A DNA stretch of 64,000 bases from assembly GCA_024449915.1 (NCBI GenBank), contig JAMZAV010000445.1, positions 558,001 through 622,000 on the forward strand, read 5' to 3'. Source of the stretch: Sweltsa coloradensis (lineage: Eukaryota > Arthropoda > Insecta > Plecoptera > Chloroperlidae). Position numbers and translations under genes: made by a program. Below, one piece after another: positions 1-12,832 of the stretch; position 1 is the first letter of the stretch, and each line of letters begins with the position of its first letter. The notes under the pieces are model-generated. The model saw nothing but the letters and a program-made list of their open reading frames with translations, was not told the origin of the DNA and ran no database searches.

Positions 1-1698
1 GCAAAACACCCTTGTCGGCTGACAGCCGACATACGACCGGAAAGGGTTAGATTTGATTTGTAATTATTACAAATGTGGTTAGATCATTGTACAGTTGTTC
101 CGAAGAATGTTTGTCAATGTTGCCGACATCGACGGCCAATTAGGAATCAACATTTTAAATTGAGGCACGCTGATGGTTGAAATTCACTTACCCAAGACGT
201 CTGCATTGGCAAACTTGCTTCAGAACAACTCTATATGGGTATATGCCTAATCAGGCCTCGAATTTAAAAATATTTAGCACTCGTAAATTTACTAGTCCGA
301 AATTAAAAGCACTAGTCCGTATTCCTACTCCAAACCACTACTAGTACTACTATAACTTAAAATGGACCGTGTTTATCTCCTACGTTAGATATCTCACAAA
401 CAGAACAAAACATCTAATTTAGTTGTTGGTCAAAACGTAGCCACGTGTGTTCTGTTAGCTATCGTTCTAGAAAAAGGCGCACTCGATTCTTCTCATATTT
501 TGCATTGTCTGCAGTAGGATTAGGTTTCTGTTTCTTGTTTGGGTTATCAACTCCTTGTTAATACCGCCACATTTTTGTTGACCGCGTAGTTTGAAACGCA
601 ATGTTCACAATTTATGGTACGGCTCACCAAAGGAGTGATTTCCAAAAGTTACTTGCCCGCGCAACAATAGCCTACACTCGCCTCGGGCGAGCGTTAAATT
701 CGAGCCCTGTGCCTAATAAATAATATTTTATTTTTAGTTCCGTATCACCATTCACCATCTAAAGTTGTTTCTGTTTTTGCATTGCTCTGGTTTAAATTAT
801 CACTAAACAATTTCAAATTGATATACTGTATGTATAAGTTTAGATTTGGGGGGGGGGGGGGGGTTGTTCCCAATGATTTCCCCACCTGTGAACTCTTCTC
901 CAATCTAAACTAAACTAGCCGGTTGGCCATTCCACACTTTGTAAATTGATGTACTATTAGATCACTTGCGTGGTTAAGCCAATCCCAAATGTGTTTTATA
1001 TTTTGTCAAATATGAATAAAAAAGGAAACATATACAACTGCATGGCATGCAAATTACAAATCTGGTGCTATCAGAACATGAAACAAAATCTGTGTTTGCA
1101 ATTTTGTTTAGTAGGCCTATACACAAACACAATGGCTATCTGCCTCTTCAACATGATTTTGTAAATTTATTCCAAGAGTAACTTCAAGGGTGATGCCTGT
1201 GTTTCTCTATGTTTGTTATTCTTTTGTGTTTATTCTTAACATCATTGTACAGCCAAACTAAACAAATAGCACTCTTGCTACAATTTTCCATAGAAAAATA
1301 TTTTTACATCAATCCTACAGAAACTAAACGATTCCCGTTGAATTTACTGATGTAGATCTTGATGTAATAATACATATTTTAAAGGAAATCATTTATGTGA
1401 AAATTTTCAGAATTTGTGTCCATTGAGCAAGTAAAGTAGTCCTTCAATTCAATTTCTACGGGACCTTAAAACGCCAGTTTGAATTCAAACTATTTTCAAT
1501 TTAAAGAAATTTAACATTACAATACCTAAAGCTTCTGTAGGGACTAGATCACTAATCTGAAATAACCAGTATGAATTAACTATGATTTGGGGAAAAACTT
1601 GTCACACCTTTCAAGATGAGTTTCATTACGATATGTATTCCCTATTATGACATGTAAGTGGGTGGCATGGTGGTGGTGGTCATTTGTTGTTGACAATA
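1..1698. other. no gene recognised
   Basis: AT-rich DNA with a G16 tract at 848-863. The single open frame (970-1164) has no domain or coding bias I can support. Confidence 0.6.
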
Positions 1699-1703
1699 TT
1701 TAA

Positions 1704-2879
1704 AGGGGTATTTAACCGCTAAACTCAAAAAATATATTTCATTCAGGCTAACTAGTAATGAATTTAGCAATTAACAGAAAAATTATTGGGGCCACCATGA
1801 CCTCCCAAAAAATTGTCAAACATGACATTTTTCGAGCTAGGTCCCATTGGCAAAAATCTCCCATAAGAAATAACATTGGGACGATCTTTATGCCCCGTGA
1901 CCTTGGAGGATTTTGATCCAAAAAAAAATTGGTCATTATTGACGTACTCTACAGCCTTTCCTGTAAATTCTCTATATTTTGTTTTGTTATTTGGGCAAGT
2001 AGTTCGGTCAAAATATGCAGATTACCAAGATGAAGTGTGATTTTGGAATGCATATTTTTGCGTGTTTGAGGGTATATTTGGGCACAGTTTCAAGACACGA
2101 TGTTATAAAGGGGCATTTTAGATTGGTACTATGGTCTAGTATCTATGTGTAGAGGTAATGAGAAATGGTGATATAAAAACCCAATTTCGTTTTAAAAAAC
2201 CAAATTTCGCGTTTTTCGCGATTTCAAAAAAATTGTCAAAAACGTTACTAAAAAATTAAAAAATCACTAAAAAAAAATTGTACGCACTGTTATTTTGGTA
2301 TACTATTTTCGCGGAAGCCGTGATACGCGCCGTTATTTTGGAGGTATATTTCCGTGAAGCCCGTGACGTCACGGTACCCGCCTACCGCGCGCGTAATATT
2401 CGGTCTGGACCGGCACCTCCACCAAAAACTGGACCGGCACCTCCACATCACTTTACATTTTCCACACTAAAAGGTCCAATTTCGCGATTTAATTCGCGTT
2501 TTGACCAGTTTGATGTAATTTCGTTCGTTATTTCGCGCTATACACGAAATTTCGCGAAATTCGCGTTTCAAAATGTGTTTTTCCATCACTAAATGATGTA
2601 ATTCGTCGACAATATTACATTTTAGGCAATAAAAAGGACATTAAAAAAAATTCGCGAATTTCGTTATCACATTTTTCACTACCTCTATCTATGTGGACCA
2701 AAAAAGAAGCAGGTTAAAGCCAATTTAAGAAATTTCCCAAAACACCAATTTTCGCAAATTTCTGGATCAAAAAAATTAAAAAATTCTTGTTAAATCACAG
2801 TTACAAGATATAATCATTTTAGTGTAGTATTGTGCTATAGATCACGTGTAAAAAATCATTTTTTGGGTTTTTAGCCCCT
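1704..2879. mobile_element. TTAA-flanked terminal-inverted-repeat element, host of a nested hAT
   Basis: The left end AGGGGTATTTAACC, preceded by TTAA at 1700-1703, is inverted at the right end as TTTTTAGCCCCT followed by TTAA at 2880-2883. The arms then share CTAAAc(t/c)CAAAAAAT, with a 10-nt insertion in the left arm. There is no coding capacity. The TTAA flanks suggest a piggyBac-type target preference, but the TIR match is imperfect. Confidence 0.5.
2150..2687. mobile_element. hAT-type non-autonomous element with 8-bp target duplication
   Basis: The direct repeat TCTATGTG occurs at 2142-2149 and 2688-2695. The ends are inverted: TAGAGGTAATGAGAAATGGT on the left and TTTTTCACTACCTCTA on the right, extended by GATA/TATC. 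An 8-bp duplication and a TAGAG-type terminus are hallmarks of hAT transposons. The interior is rich in TTTCGCG blocks and carries two ACCGGCACCTCCAC motifs (2409 and 2433). The open frame at 2278-2592 is a low-complexity shadow. The element is nested in the TTAA-flanked element. Confidence 0.85.
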
Positions 2880-3136
2880 TTAAGCACAAATATGGTAAAA
2901 ATGTAGTCAAAAATATTTTCTTCTATGAACTATTTAGCACCTCTGAAATTATATTTCGCCTTCTTCATCTTCACCGACTTCGTAAACAAAATAAATTTGT
3001 AATCTAATGGGTAGACTCAAAAACAAATTGATTTGTTTTAAGAATTATTAAAATATAGCCTACCTACATTTTTTGGGACCTCAATGTGGTTGTGGTCTTG
3101 GTGAATGTAAAGTTTGAATTTTAATTCTGTCAAAAG

Positions 3137-3483
3137 TAGATTTTACTAAAGCATCATTCACAAAAGTTTGTTCTAATGCGTAAGGCGCAAGGTGTAAGTC
3201 GCATGGTGTAAGTTTTAAGAAATGTGAGTCGTTCACAACTGCCTACGTATTAGACGCTCTCTTCTCTCTCTTTTCACTCTCACACACACACAGCTTACTG
3301 TTCTGATTGGCTCGTCAGAATTGGATTGTGGGTACTTCGTTACGACCTTAAGCCTTGCGACTTAAAACGAGATGTGAACGTTCCAATTGAAACACATACT
3401 CGGCAATACAAAATATTACACCTTAGACCTTGCGCCTTATGCCTTAGAACTAACTTTTGTGAATGATGCTTTAGTAAAATCTA
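3137..3483. mobile_element. MITE with about 60-bp terminal inverted repeats
   Basis: The left end TAGATTTTACTAAAGCATCA continues into TTCACAAAAG and then GCGTAAGGCGCAAGG. The right end is its inverse, with CCTTGCGCCTTATGC and GATGCTTTAGTAAAATCTA. The outermost 30 nt pair perfectly. TA at both edges may be a Tc1/mariner-like target duplication. A decayed second copy of the right end (GTGAATGATACCTTAGTAGA) follows at about 3490-3512. There is no coding capacity. Confidence 0.85.
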
Positions 3484-5089
3484 ACTAGTTGTGAATGATA
3501 CCTTAGTAGACTTTGTTTCTATCCAATAATGTACAAGATCATGTATTTTTCTTGAATAAAAGTATGTTGGTTCTTTTGTTATATTTTAATCGAGTGAACT
3601 AAGATTTACGGCCCAAGTCAACTCCATGTCACTTTCCTTTCATGACTTCTCTTCCTCTATTGTCTGTCTAGAATGATAAAGTTATTGAAGTCCTTTTTGT
3701 ATAGGCAATAATATGCCAAGAGCAACACAATGCTTCTTCATTCATGTTTCATTATTACTACACTTTTGTTTTAAAACAGATTTGAAGCTGATTCCCATCG
3801 ACACCTCAAAGGAGACACTTGGCTGGAGATGCCATGCGGGTAAGTTTAAATGTCAATGTTTCGCTAATGGCTAACGAGCCTGATGCTATTCAATCCGATC
3901 CTCTAAAACGTGTTAAAACTTACTTCATATATTTTCAACAATACATTTATAAAATTCTAGTTTTCTTTTCTGTTAATCTACTTTTATGCGATTTTAAATC
4001 CGTTTTTTTTTTTTTTTTTTACAAAGTAATGGAATCTGTTACTTTGTCCAAAAAAGGATTGGAACATATTGACATTCTTCGACAAACTTGGGTAAATCCA
4101 TTAAAAGTTACCAATTCTTGAAAGAACTGAATTTTTAATTAACAAAGCGAAGACTTCAATTTGACTAGGGCCTACCCTGAGAAAAAATGCTAGGGTGTTT
4201 TTCTGTCTGTTTGTTCACTCTTTACCGGTCAAGTGGAACTTCGATCTGCTTTGAACTGAAGTACAATCAACTCAATTATCTAAATCACAATCACAAATTT
4301 GTTGAATTTAGGACTGGTGGGAGATTGGCAACTTTCTTATAGCAACTAAATGAAGCATTTGCAAGTAGCGTCAGTTGTTCGTTTCAGGCAGTAGGGAAAT
4401 ATAAATATATTGTACAAATTGTAATGTTGACTACTGAATCCTGCTTGTCTTCCAGATGTAAAAAGGATTATTAAATTTTATCCAAGTATGTAGGCTACAA
4501 TAACTTTTAAAGTTACAACCTCCTGTTCAGAATATGTTGCAATGGCTTTCTATCAAATACTAGGTACCCGAGAACAGAGAACCCACCGCAGGTATATCCT
4601 CATGTGATATGTTTACTTGTACTGAGTAATGTTTTATTTTCTAGAAATCATTCTTAACTTTTCAATTAATGAGTTTTTTCAATTCAATTCAAGACAATTT
4701 ATTTATTAAATTACCGTAAATTTGTATTCTTCTAAGACGGACAACTTTTAACAAAAAAATTCCATTTAAAAGTCGCTCGAACCACTTTTCACCTGCAATT
4801 TTCACCAAAAACTGAAAGGTTAAAAAATTTAGTGGTTACTTACTTGGCTATAAGTCTCTATACATTTCAAATAATTGTCTTCTACCCATGCTTTGGACAC
4901 ACAAACAGCCCGTTTGGTGACTAAAATCAATCTAGAAATTATAAAATTCATCTGGATTTGTTAATTTCTACATTGATTTCCATAAAATCAATTACACCTA
5001 CAACATTTACTAAAAGAGTTCCAGTGAGAGAGTATTGTTGACCACTGCCTCCTAGATTATATTAAATGCCTTTCCAGTCAAAATGTGTT
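3484..5089. other. no gene recognised
   Basis: It contains a T18 run (4003-4020) directly followed by a perfect 9-bp hairpin ACAAAGTAA/TTACTTTGT with a 9-nt loop (4021-4047). Nothing else is supported. Confidence 0.6.
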
Positions 5090-5097
5090 ATTATTGG

Positions 5098-5519
5098 TAG
5101 GGATGCACATCGATACTTTTTTCATTATCGATTCAAAATGGTAAAGTCATTATCGAATCGATATTACGGAATATCGATATCACCAACAAAGCCTGTTCCG
5201 ACCTATAAGTGGAACCTCAATTGAGGCAAACAATAGTAAGTAAGTCAAAACAATACAATTGCGTTCCTTTCGCTGCCTCGCTGTCATGTGTTTATGGTTT
5301 CGTCATCGACTGATAGCTCATCTCCAAACATAAATCTCCAGTGTGACACCATCAGCCCAGCCAGTGCATGGCACAACGTGAGATAATAGTTTGGTTCGTG
5401 CACTATTGACCAAATATTTGATATTTCGATAATCAATAATGAATTTTGGTTATCGATTATCGAAATAATATCCATTATTGATTATCGATCGATAATATCG
5501 ATTATCGTGTGCATCCCTA
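5098..5519. mobile_element. hAT-type non-autonomous element with perfect 8-bp target duplication
   Basis: ATTATTGG lies at 5090-5097 and 5520-5527 as a direct repeat. The inserted 422 bp begins TAGGGATGCACATCGATA and ends TATCGTGTGCATCCCTA, with many internal ATCGATA/TATCGAT palindromes. TAGGGATGCAC termini with 8-bp duplications are typical of hAT elements. Only a short minus-strand open frame (5284-5475) lies inside, with no recognisable transposase domain, so this is a deletion derivative or MITE. A lone end of the same family is seen at 23967 (TAGGGATGCACGATAAT). Confidence 0.92.
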
Positions 5520-5685
5520 ATTATTGGCATGACATTATTATTTTTTTGCCTGTCGATTCTTTGAATTTATGAATGGAGGGAGATGGGCTGCACGCTCATC
5601 CACCAACCCGACTAAATGAAGCGTTCGCGAAGCGGGTTTGTAGTTTTATGTTACAGGCAGAAAATATATTATAAAATCAATTTTA

Positions 5686-5736
5686 ATGTGCCCCACTGAA
5701 AATCAGTTCTATAACTGAGTGGGTTAAATGTATTTT
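5686..5736 (+). repeat. SINE/LINE family-1 tail fragment
   Basis: CCCCACTGAAAATCAGTT, a short loop and AACTGAGTGGGT match the tail hairpin of SINE family 1 in the plus orientation. The head is absent. Confidence 0.6.
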
Positions 5737-6148
5737 TGTTTTAAATTATTTTAAAAATGGAAATTTATTGTAAAGTTTTCTCCTGAATCCAAGGGGTCCT
5801 GCAGATTTTAAGAATCATTAAAATTTAAATTAAATTCCTACAGTAACTTTTCACAAGCTAATGTTATAACATGCTAGAATTGCTTTCTACCATCCTAAAT
5901 TTACTGTTATCAATCCACATAGCTAACAGTACCGTTTTTACAGATTCATATACTTACACTTATAACACGCAAAACTCGAATTCGTGAGTTTTCCCGGATC
6001 AATCGATGATTCAGTACTGTCATTAATTTATCTGTACGATATAACTAGTAAATAATAATGTGTGGAAACACTTTCTGAATATTTCCACATTACAAACATG
6101 TTCGGTAGAGGCTAGTCCTGCAGCAACGCACGTCACCCACACTTGCTT

Positions 6149-6228
6149 TTTTTTATTTATTTATTTATTTATTTATTGTCTGTCCTATTCACTTATAAAA
6201 ACTGATTTACAAAGGAGGACAACTAAAT
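6149..6228 (-). repeat. SINE/LINE family-2 tail with (ATTT)n
   Basis: On the minus strand it reads GTCCTCCTTTGTAAATCAGT, TTTTATAAGTGAATAGGACA and then (AATA)n. The same tail is seen at 24000-24056, 40055-40105 and 44655-44740. The hairpin AAATCAGTT...AACTGA of other copies is shared with family 1. Confidence 0.7.
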
Positions 6229-9200
6229 AAATCTAATAACATAGATGCAGAAACAACAATAAACTACATTTTAAGTAAATATTTGAAATAGTAGCATTAC
6301 AACAACAATGCATTAAATACAACAATTTTGGTAACAAATTAAAAGTGATATTAAATGCATTTAATGAATGAATCAAATATAAAAAAGGGTGGGGAATGAA
6401 AAGAAAAGAAAAGGAAAAAAGAAAGAAAGAAAAAAAGAAAAAAAATCATTAAAAAAGAAAAACGAAAAGAAAAAAACTGATTTATTAGACGATCCCACTC
6501 AAACGAATATGAGGTTTGCCAAAAATCAGGAACAACAAATCAGGGAGTATAATCAAAAAACTTTCGCGGAAGAAACCACCGAACGCAAAACTTTATTCTT
6601 GTAAGTAAGTAGGCCTATAAGTTGTAAGTAAGTATATGTAAGTAAGTAAGTTGTGTTTTATAACACTAGAGTATCAACTCTTATGGAAGACCTCGTGGTA
6701 GTTTGGGACTAGGATAACAATCTAGACGTTGTTTACTCGGCGGTTTCTGTGCCCACTTCAAGGGCTTCCGTTGACGGAGATGATCTTGTCAAACCCTTTC
6801 ATCCACTCCCTTCCCTTCCCAGGTCCAGACGGGGAGGAATCAAACCGTATCCTGGATCAGACACTTGTTTTCAAAGCAAACATCTTTTTATTCAAGTTTT
6901 TCGGGGATAACTGTGTCATATTTGAAGAGCAATCCGCCCTTCTTGTAAAGTTAAACGTAGCAACTGCTTCCTGGCGCGACACTGTTAAGTTTCGGAAAAG
7001 AATTGCAAGTTTCAGAGTCGGTAACAAAATTAAGACATGCTTTTTGTCACATTTATCGTATTATGTACCTTGAGATATTTGCAATTACGTTTGATTTGTT
7101 AGAAATATGATCAGGGACCATGCCATTTGCCCAGCATTCGTCTTTGGACTGTGGAAATGTTATAAACCTTCAGTCAGGATTGCAGGTTTCAATTTACTGC
7201 CAAGACCGTCAAGGAAATTGTCCACATAGGGAGGCCAATATTAATCTAACTAAATAAACAAATGCGTTACAAAATAGATGTCAAATTCCGAACTAGCCTT
7301 GTCTATATGCTGGCGTCGCCGATGTGGGATGAATCGTGCCCCACCAGCGAGCTTGACTTGAGTTGTACCAATCGCTGGTTACTCATAGATGGCGCCAGCG
7401 TCAATCAATTCTCTCGCATGGTGGGTACGCTTTTTTAAAATACAGATTTATATTTTACTTTGCATTGATTTTAATAGTCTCGAGGACAGTGAAAAGTATA
7501 ACCCACGCAGTGTAGTGTATTATCTGTGGATAGAATGTACTCAATGTTATAATGTCAGGGTTTACGATCCTGTGTCAGGATAGAAGTTTCTGAAATCACC
7601 TAACTCTCGGTGAACCGTGTTGTTTTGTCGCGCCGTCCGTAGTCTCAGCTCTCAATCCAAGTGAGGTCGAATCCCGTACTAGTCGCATCCTGCACTCATC
7701 TTATCCGTGGGATAACAAGGACGTTATATATATATGAGAGGGGTTTGAGTTTAGTTAGTATAAGGGCGCGTCAACTGTAATGCCATAATGCGTCACTCTA
7801 GCCTATGATAGTCTATAGGGATGAAAGACCCATCCAGGCTTATGTAGGAGGAAGAAAGGGAATGTTCCCGGGTACTCAACACATACCTCGCTCGATCGTC
7901 TAACAACGACTTTGACGTGTTCCTAGTATTAAATCACTCGCAACTAAAAATTCAAACTGTCAATTAGTTTCATCAGTGGACGCGGACACATCGCAAGCCA
8001 AGTCTTGCATGTGCAATACGTCATCATGTGGTTTCTGCGTCACGTGACCCCCTGACCTGGCTTGTCACACGGTAAACACCTCGGTCTAGAGTGATAAGGG
8101 CTGCCTGTTCTGTTTGTACAGAGGGTAGATACGACGCTAGGTCTGAGAACCACCAGGTATACCCTCTAGTGATGGTATGGTGTTCACTTCTACCGAGTTA
8201 TATGAGTCACTTTCTAGAAATTATATGAACTTTTTAATTACTAACGTTTTACATTTCAATCCAATTTACTTAATCTATTTAATTGATCGCAATTTCAATC
8301 GCAAAATCCCTCAAATTTCATTTTGACCTATTTACACCCGAAAAGATTATAAAATCTGGAAGGTTGTTGTTGGAAGGTGGTTGGTTGGTTGGATGTCGCT
8401 ACGAGAGACCATAAGTGTCTCCTTATAAATCTTTGGAAATCTAATAACTAAAAAAAAAAAAATGATGGCCTGTTTACGGTATATATATTGAAAATGTGCT
8501 CTGATCGCAACAAACACACATAGAGCAAAACTTAAAGTCAAACCCAAAGGACGATTAATAGAGTTTTATAGTGATTCAGAATAAACCTCTGCATTCTGCA
8601 TTAAAATCTGGTTTGTTCGAGCTCATCCAATAAAGTCTTATTTTTACGCTATTATATTTTTTATTACATCCATTCAGCATGTATTTATGTACAGGCAGCC
8701 CACGACGTATGCTCAAATTAAATACTGTAGATAAATGGACGCCCCCCCCTTAAAAAACACAAAAAACAACGTATTTTCGTGTTATTACCTCTTCCGCCGC
8801 GCCCGACCTCTCTTCTGCCCCCCCCCCTTCCCCGTCCTCCCGGCAAATTACCACATGAATATATATCTTGAGTAATAGCCTATGGCAGTTTAATTAAACT
8901 TGTCAACAGTTTATTTAATTAAGTCTTGCTAATGAGTGGGCCGGTCCTGGCGGCAAGTCTTCGCGGATGGTTACCCTCGCGTCTGCACGGGCGCGGCGCA
9001 ACCCTTGCCCGCCTCGGCACAGGAAGTCGTCGTCTGTCACGTGGTTACAATCAGCTCGTGATCAGGAGGAGGAGATATAGGTCTGGGTTTTATTATTCTA
9101 GGGTGATCAGTAACGCGGGTAATGTGAGCGCATTGGGCTATAGTTGCAGCATGAACATTGGTTGGATATTTTAATTCGAGTCGGTCGGGGATAGTGTTGA

Positions 9201-9399
9201 GTTGGACGCATCACTAGCGCAGCCGATCATAGTGTTTTATTAATTAATTAATTAATTATTTATTAATTTATTTGAATCGCTCCAAGCATGGAAATGGGGA
9301 GTACCTAAAATTAGGAGCGAAGATATATTACTTACAAGTTACAACAGATTGTCGAAGAAGGATACAAAAATAAAATCCTCCAGATTGACATCTCTTAGT
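6229..9399. other. no gene recognised
   Basis: A purine-rich AAAG/GAAA tract lies at about 6385-6476 and makes a Lys-rich open frame that I reject. C runs occur near 8741-8750 and 8819-8828 and a (TTAA/ATTA)n stretch at about 9238-9262. The open frame at 8926-9174 is Arg/Gly-rich and unrecognised. Confidence 0.55.
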
Positions 9400-9570
9400 G
9401 TTTGAATTTTCCCTTTCGGGTGGTGATTTAGATGACCTCCTGACCTTAGGGTCACCAAACATGTTCTGTATAATGTGGATTGGCAGTGTCAACCAGAAAA
9501 CTCATGTCAATCGAAGGTCATGCTCGGTTTTTGCTCAAGCATGTAGACGGAAATGTTAAATGCAACTTTT
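9400..9570 (-). repeat. decayed copy of the GGCACCTCC-core repeat family without its core
   Basis: CTCCTGACCTTAGGGTCACC, AAACATGTTCTGTATAATG, CATGTCAATCGAAGGTCATG and CTCGGTTTTTGCTCAAGCAT follow the order seen at 18827-19095. The GGTGGAGGTGCC end is missing. Confidence 0.45.
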
Positions 9571-10239
9571 CTAAATTAAAACGCTGTTTTCGCACCTCTT
9601 CTCATCTCTCTCATCTCCTTGCTCTGTCGTCACGCTCACCCTCGCTACGGCTAGCACATACGGCGCACACGCCTGGCTACAACTTGCAAGAGTGATGATG
9701 TACAAGTACAAGACAACACGACTACGAGGCTAGGTCTGGTTTTTCTCCTCTTGATATCTGATACACGTGTTGATACGAGACTGGTGGTCACAGGGCATCC
9801 ATCATGGTGGTATCAGTAGAGCTGGAGGCCATCTTCTCACATCTGTCTCGGCCATGCCCTCCCTCCCTGCGTCAGCACACTCTCTTCCCGTGCTTAGAAA
9901 TCTAGGGTTCAATTCGAGCAAGTACTCACTTTTAGAGTCTATAAGAAAATGGATAAAATATGAATTTTATGTTTGTTAGAAGACTGCCAAATCCCAAATT
10001 GTCAGATAGTACTCTCTACATCGTGCTCCAAAATTGCAACAATCCAAGGAACTTTTTTATTTGGTTGGTGTTTTCTATTTAAAAGACTGGTCTCTGGTTG
10101 TCCACTTTCTCGTGGCGATGGCGTCGTCTCCGATATATGGCTTATGCTCCATAAGTCCAACTCGCAACCTTCTCGTGGTTTGGCCCGTGAGTAGGGGAGT
10201 TTCACTCCCTGAAACTAATGGCGAGCTCTGGGTCGTCGT

Positions 10240-10430
10240 CGGGGAACTTTCCCCTTCGACTACCTCCCCGACGGCGACGACAATGACAACACGGACGGAT
10301 GATGACACAGACGAAGACGACCACGACGTGGGGGAACCCCCGCCCTCCCCATACGCTTGTGGCTGATTCTGACCAGCACAGGCCTGTCCACCCCTTGTCC
10401 CCCGCGTCTGAAAAGTAGTATACATGGTGA
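10240..10430 (+). repeat. dispersed GC-rich repeat
   Basis: GACGACAATGACAACACGG, GGGGAACCCCCGCCCTCCCC, TGTGGCTGATTCTGACCAGC and ACAGGCCTGTCCACC match, with changes, 17135-17235 (TGTGGCTGGATCTGTCTAGC and ACAGGTCTGCC). Overlapping open frames on both strands here are composition artefacts. Confidence 0.55.
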
Positions 10431-11449
10431 TAACTCAAACTTATAGAAATTGTTTTATCTTGGAGGCGCAAATAATCTTAGCTGTTAAACTAATATCTTT
10501 AAAATAGTCCCGAACTGAAAGTCAGTTATCACTGAGTGCGAGCAACCTAAAAATTAGAATATCTCTGCTGCTCCTAGCTTTCGCTCTAAACTCCATACTC
10601 TTAGACCACCCTGGTACTTAGCGAAGTTTCACTACCCAGCTTGCTCAAGCGGAATAGAACCTAAGATTATTCGGCACACGACTGAAAACTATCCAAGAAA
10701 CAGAGTCATGTTGCATATGTTATTATTTCACAAGGCTCATGTTCGGGTGTACGCCGACTCCGACGATGTCGCCAGGTCTTACTCACCCACACAACCCAGT
10801 CAAGTTAACCCTTATATCCCGAGATTGATTGTTCACAAGTTGACTCAACCGAGGCACAGCCAGATTGGGTTTGGCTACGGTTATTACCCGAGTCTCGAGT
10901 ACCAGCTACTAATTGGTGCAGCATCACACCATACCCTTAGCGCCATCTGCTCTTTATTACAGTCTTCGTGATACTCGGAGGCAGTGGCGTGTTAGGGGGA
11001 CTGGAATCTGGAAAACAACCGTAGAGAAAGATTGTAGCTTGGACGATAGTTTTTCATGTTTGATTTGAATTTTTAATTAATTACAACTATTTACTTATTA
11101 TTTGATACGAATTAATTGCATTAACACGAAATTAAGGAGTGCCCACCAGCCAATGGTGTGGTGGAAGATGTGGCGGATTAAGGTACGTCATTTTTAATCA
11201 GCAAACGAGCAAGGTACTCAGTTTGTGGTTGGTTTACACGAGGTAAAGACGCTACTCGAACTCGAATTAATTAAATACAAAAATAATTTGGATACATTTT
11301 TAATTTCTCGTGGGTAACCTGACCAGTTTGCAATGCACGCTGCTTTTCAGGTGTCTAATAGGTATTTTGGAATTTGGATAATTGTGAAGGGAATGTCCGA
11401 GGGCTGTTACCCAATCTCTTGCACTGAAGAAAACATTGGAAAACATTTT

Positions 11450-11531
11450 CTGTCATGATCGGTGGCAGGATTTAATCCCGAAACTTACCAATTCTGAGTA
11501 TGGTGTTTTACACTTGAGCTAAAACTGTCTG
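11450..11531 (-). repeat. tRNA-derived SINE head fragment
   Basis: The minus strand reads CAGTTTTAGCTCAAGTGTAA, resembling an A box, and then TTTCGGGATTAAATCCTGCC, resembling a B box. I could not build a clean cloverleaf, so it is not called as a functional tRNA. Confidence 0.45.
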
Positions 11532-12832
11532 TTGGGTAATAATATGATTGACTTATATTTACTTATGATATTAGCCTACACAATTATTATAAATTAATTT
11601 TAATAATAATTTTGAAACGAATACTGTAAAAGACACAATAAAAAGTAATCTCTCAATAAGGTACACAGCCAAGCGGAGTGCGGTACCTGGTTCCCAAGCC
11701 CCAGATAAGACTGTTGTACTCACAGCGAGGTGACAAACCTCCGTAAACCTAACCTCGGCTCTAGTGTTTCTCACGAACTAGCAAACACGTTGAGACTACA
11801 AACTTATCTCAGCCACCCTTGTTTTCTTTGATTGTAAATCACTTCAATTGTGATCGGGCCACATAGTCGTACAACAGGAAGTCTGGCGAACATGGCTGGA
11901 TAGCTTGAGGCAGGCTCTAACTGCACGTGGGGACCGGGGCAGGAGCATTGTTCTTGTCGCGAAGAACTGAAATATGCTTGTCTCTTTCAGCACATAATTT
12001 TATTGTTCATTTTCCCTTTAAATAATTTATTTGAGAGAATTATGAAAATTTTTCAATATTTCTTCAAATTGTTGTTTTCCTTAATTTTTAAATAGTTCTC
12101 AACACTGGATGGATTTTTTTAACTTCTGAATTGTATTAAATATAACAAAATAGCAAGATTTTTTTTTATTAAATTTGGTAAAATCAAATGTTTCATTCTT
12201 CCGAATACATTTTGTTTGTTAACTCGATTAAATCTAAGTTCCGGGACATAAAAGATTTCGCAAAAACAGGTTGATTTTACCATGGAGTTTGAGAACTCCA
12301 TGATTTTACCATTCGTTATCTCGCTATTGTGTTATGTTTCTATCACACCAAGTGATGTAAATTTTCATGAAAGTCAAATTTGTGAAAACTTTGCTGAAAA
12401 CTTTTCAAGCTGTGAAAAGTTCATGTTTTAGTCGCTTATCACCGTCGTTTCAACTTAAAATTTTGACAGCATGATTGGTAGGCCATAATGGCCTACCATA
12501 AGTCATAGATTATAATTTTGTCAGGCCCTTTACCTCTAAATCAGGAGAAAATACCATCATAGCATAGTTGTTCTTGTAAGGACGAGGAGAATTAATTACA
12601 GGACATTTCATTGATGTAATACAAAATTTCTATGTTGACTGTTGATAATTGCTTTAGTTTGAACTTTTTATTATGAAAGAAATAGAGTCGGCCCATAGGC
12701 CTACAAAAGTAGCCAATGCCTACATTTAAAAAAATGCATAGGCCTACAATGTCTAATGTTATGTAGGTAGCCTAACAGTATACAAATCCATTTACTAACT
12801 AGGAAGCTTCGCAAATGCTTTTTCAGGCGCGT

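Noticed and set aside
5284..5475. hAT transposase remnant
   Set aside because: The 63-residue frame inside the hAT-type element shows no BED or DDE/hATC motif that I can recognise.
6389..6604. Lys-rich 71-residue frame
   Set aside because: The first half is a translated AAAG/GAAA tract, and nothing supports coding.
10002..10471. Cluster of overlapping open frames on both strands, one Asp/Thr-rich
   Set aside because: The region is a GC-rich dispersed repeat with a related copy at 17110-17290. The frames have low-complexity composition and no conserved domain.
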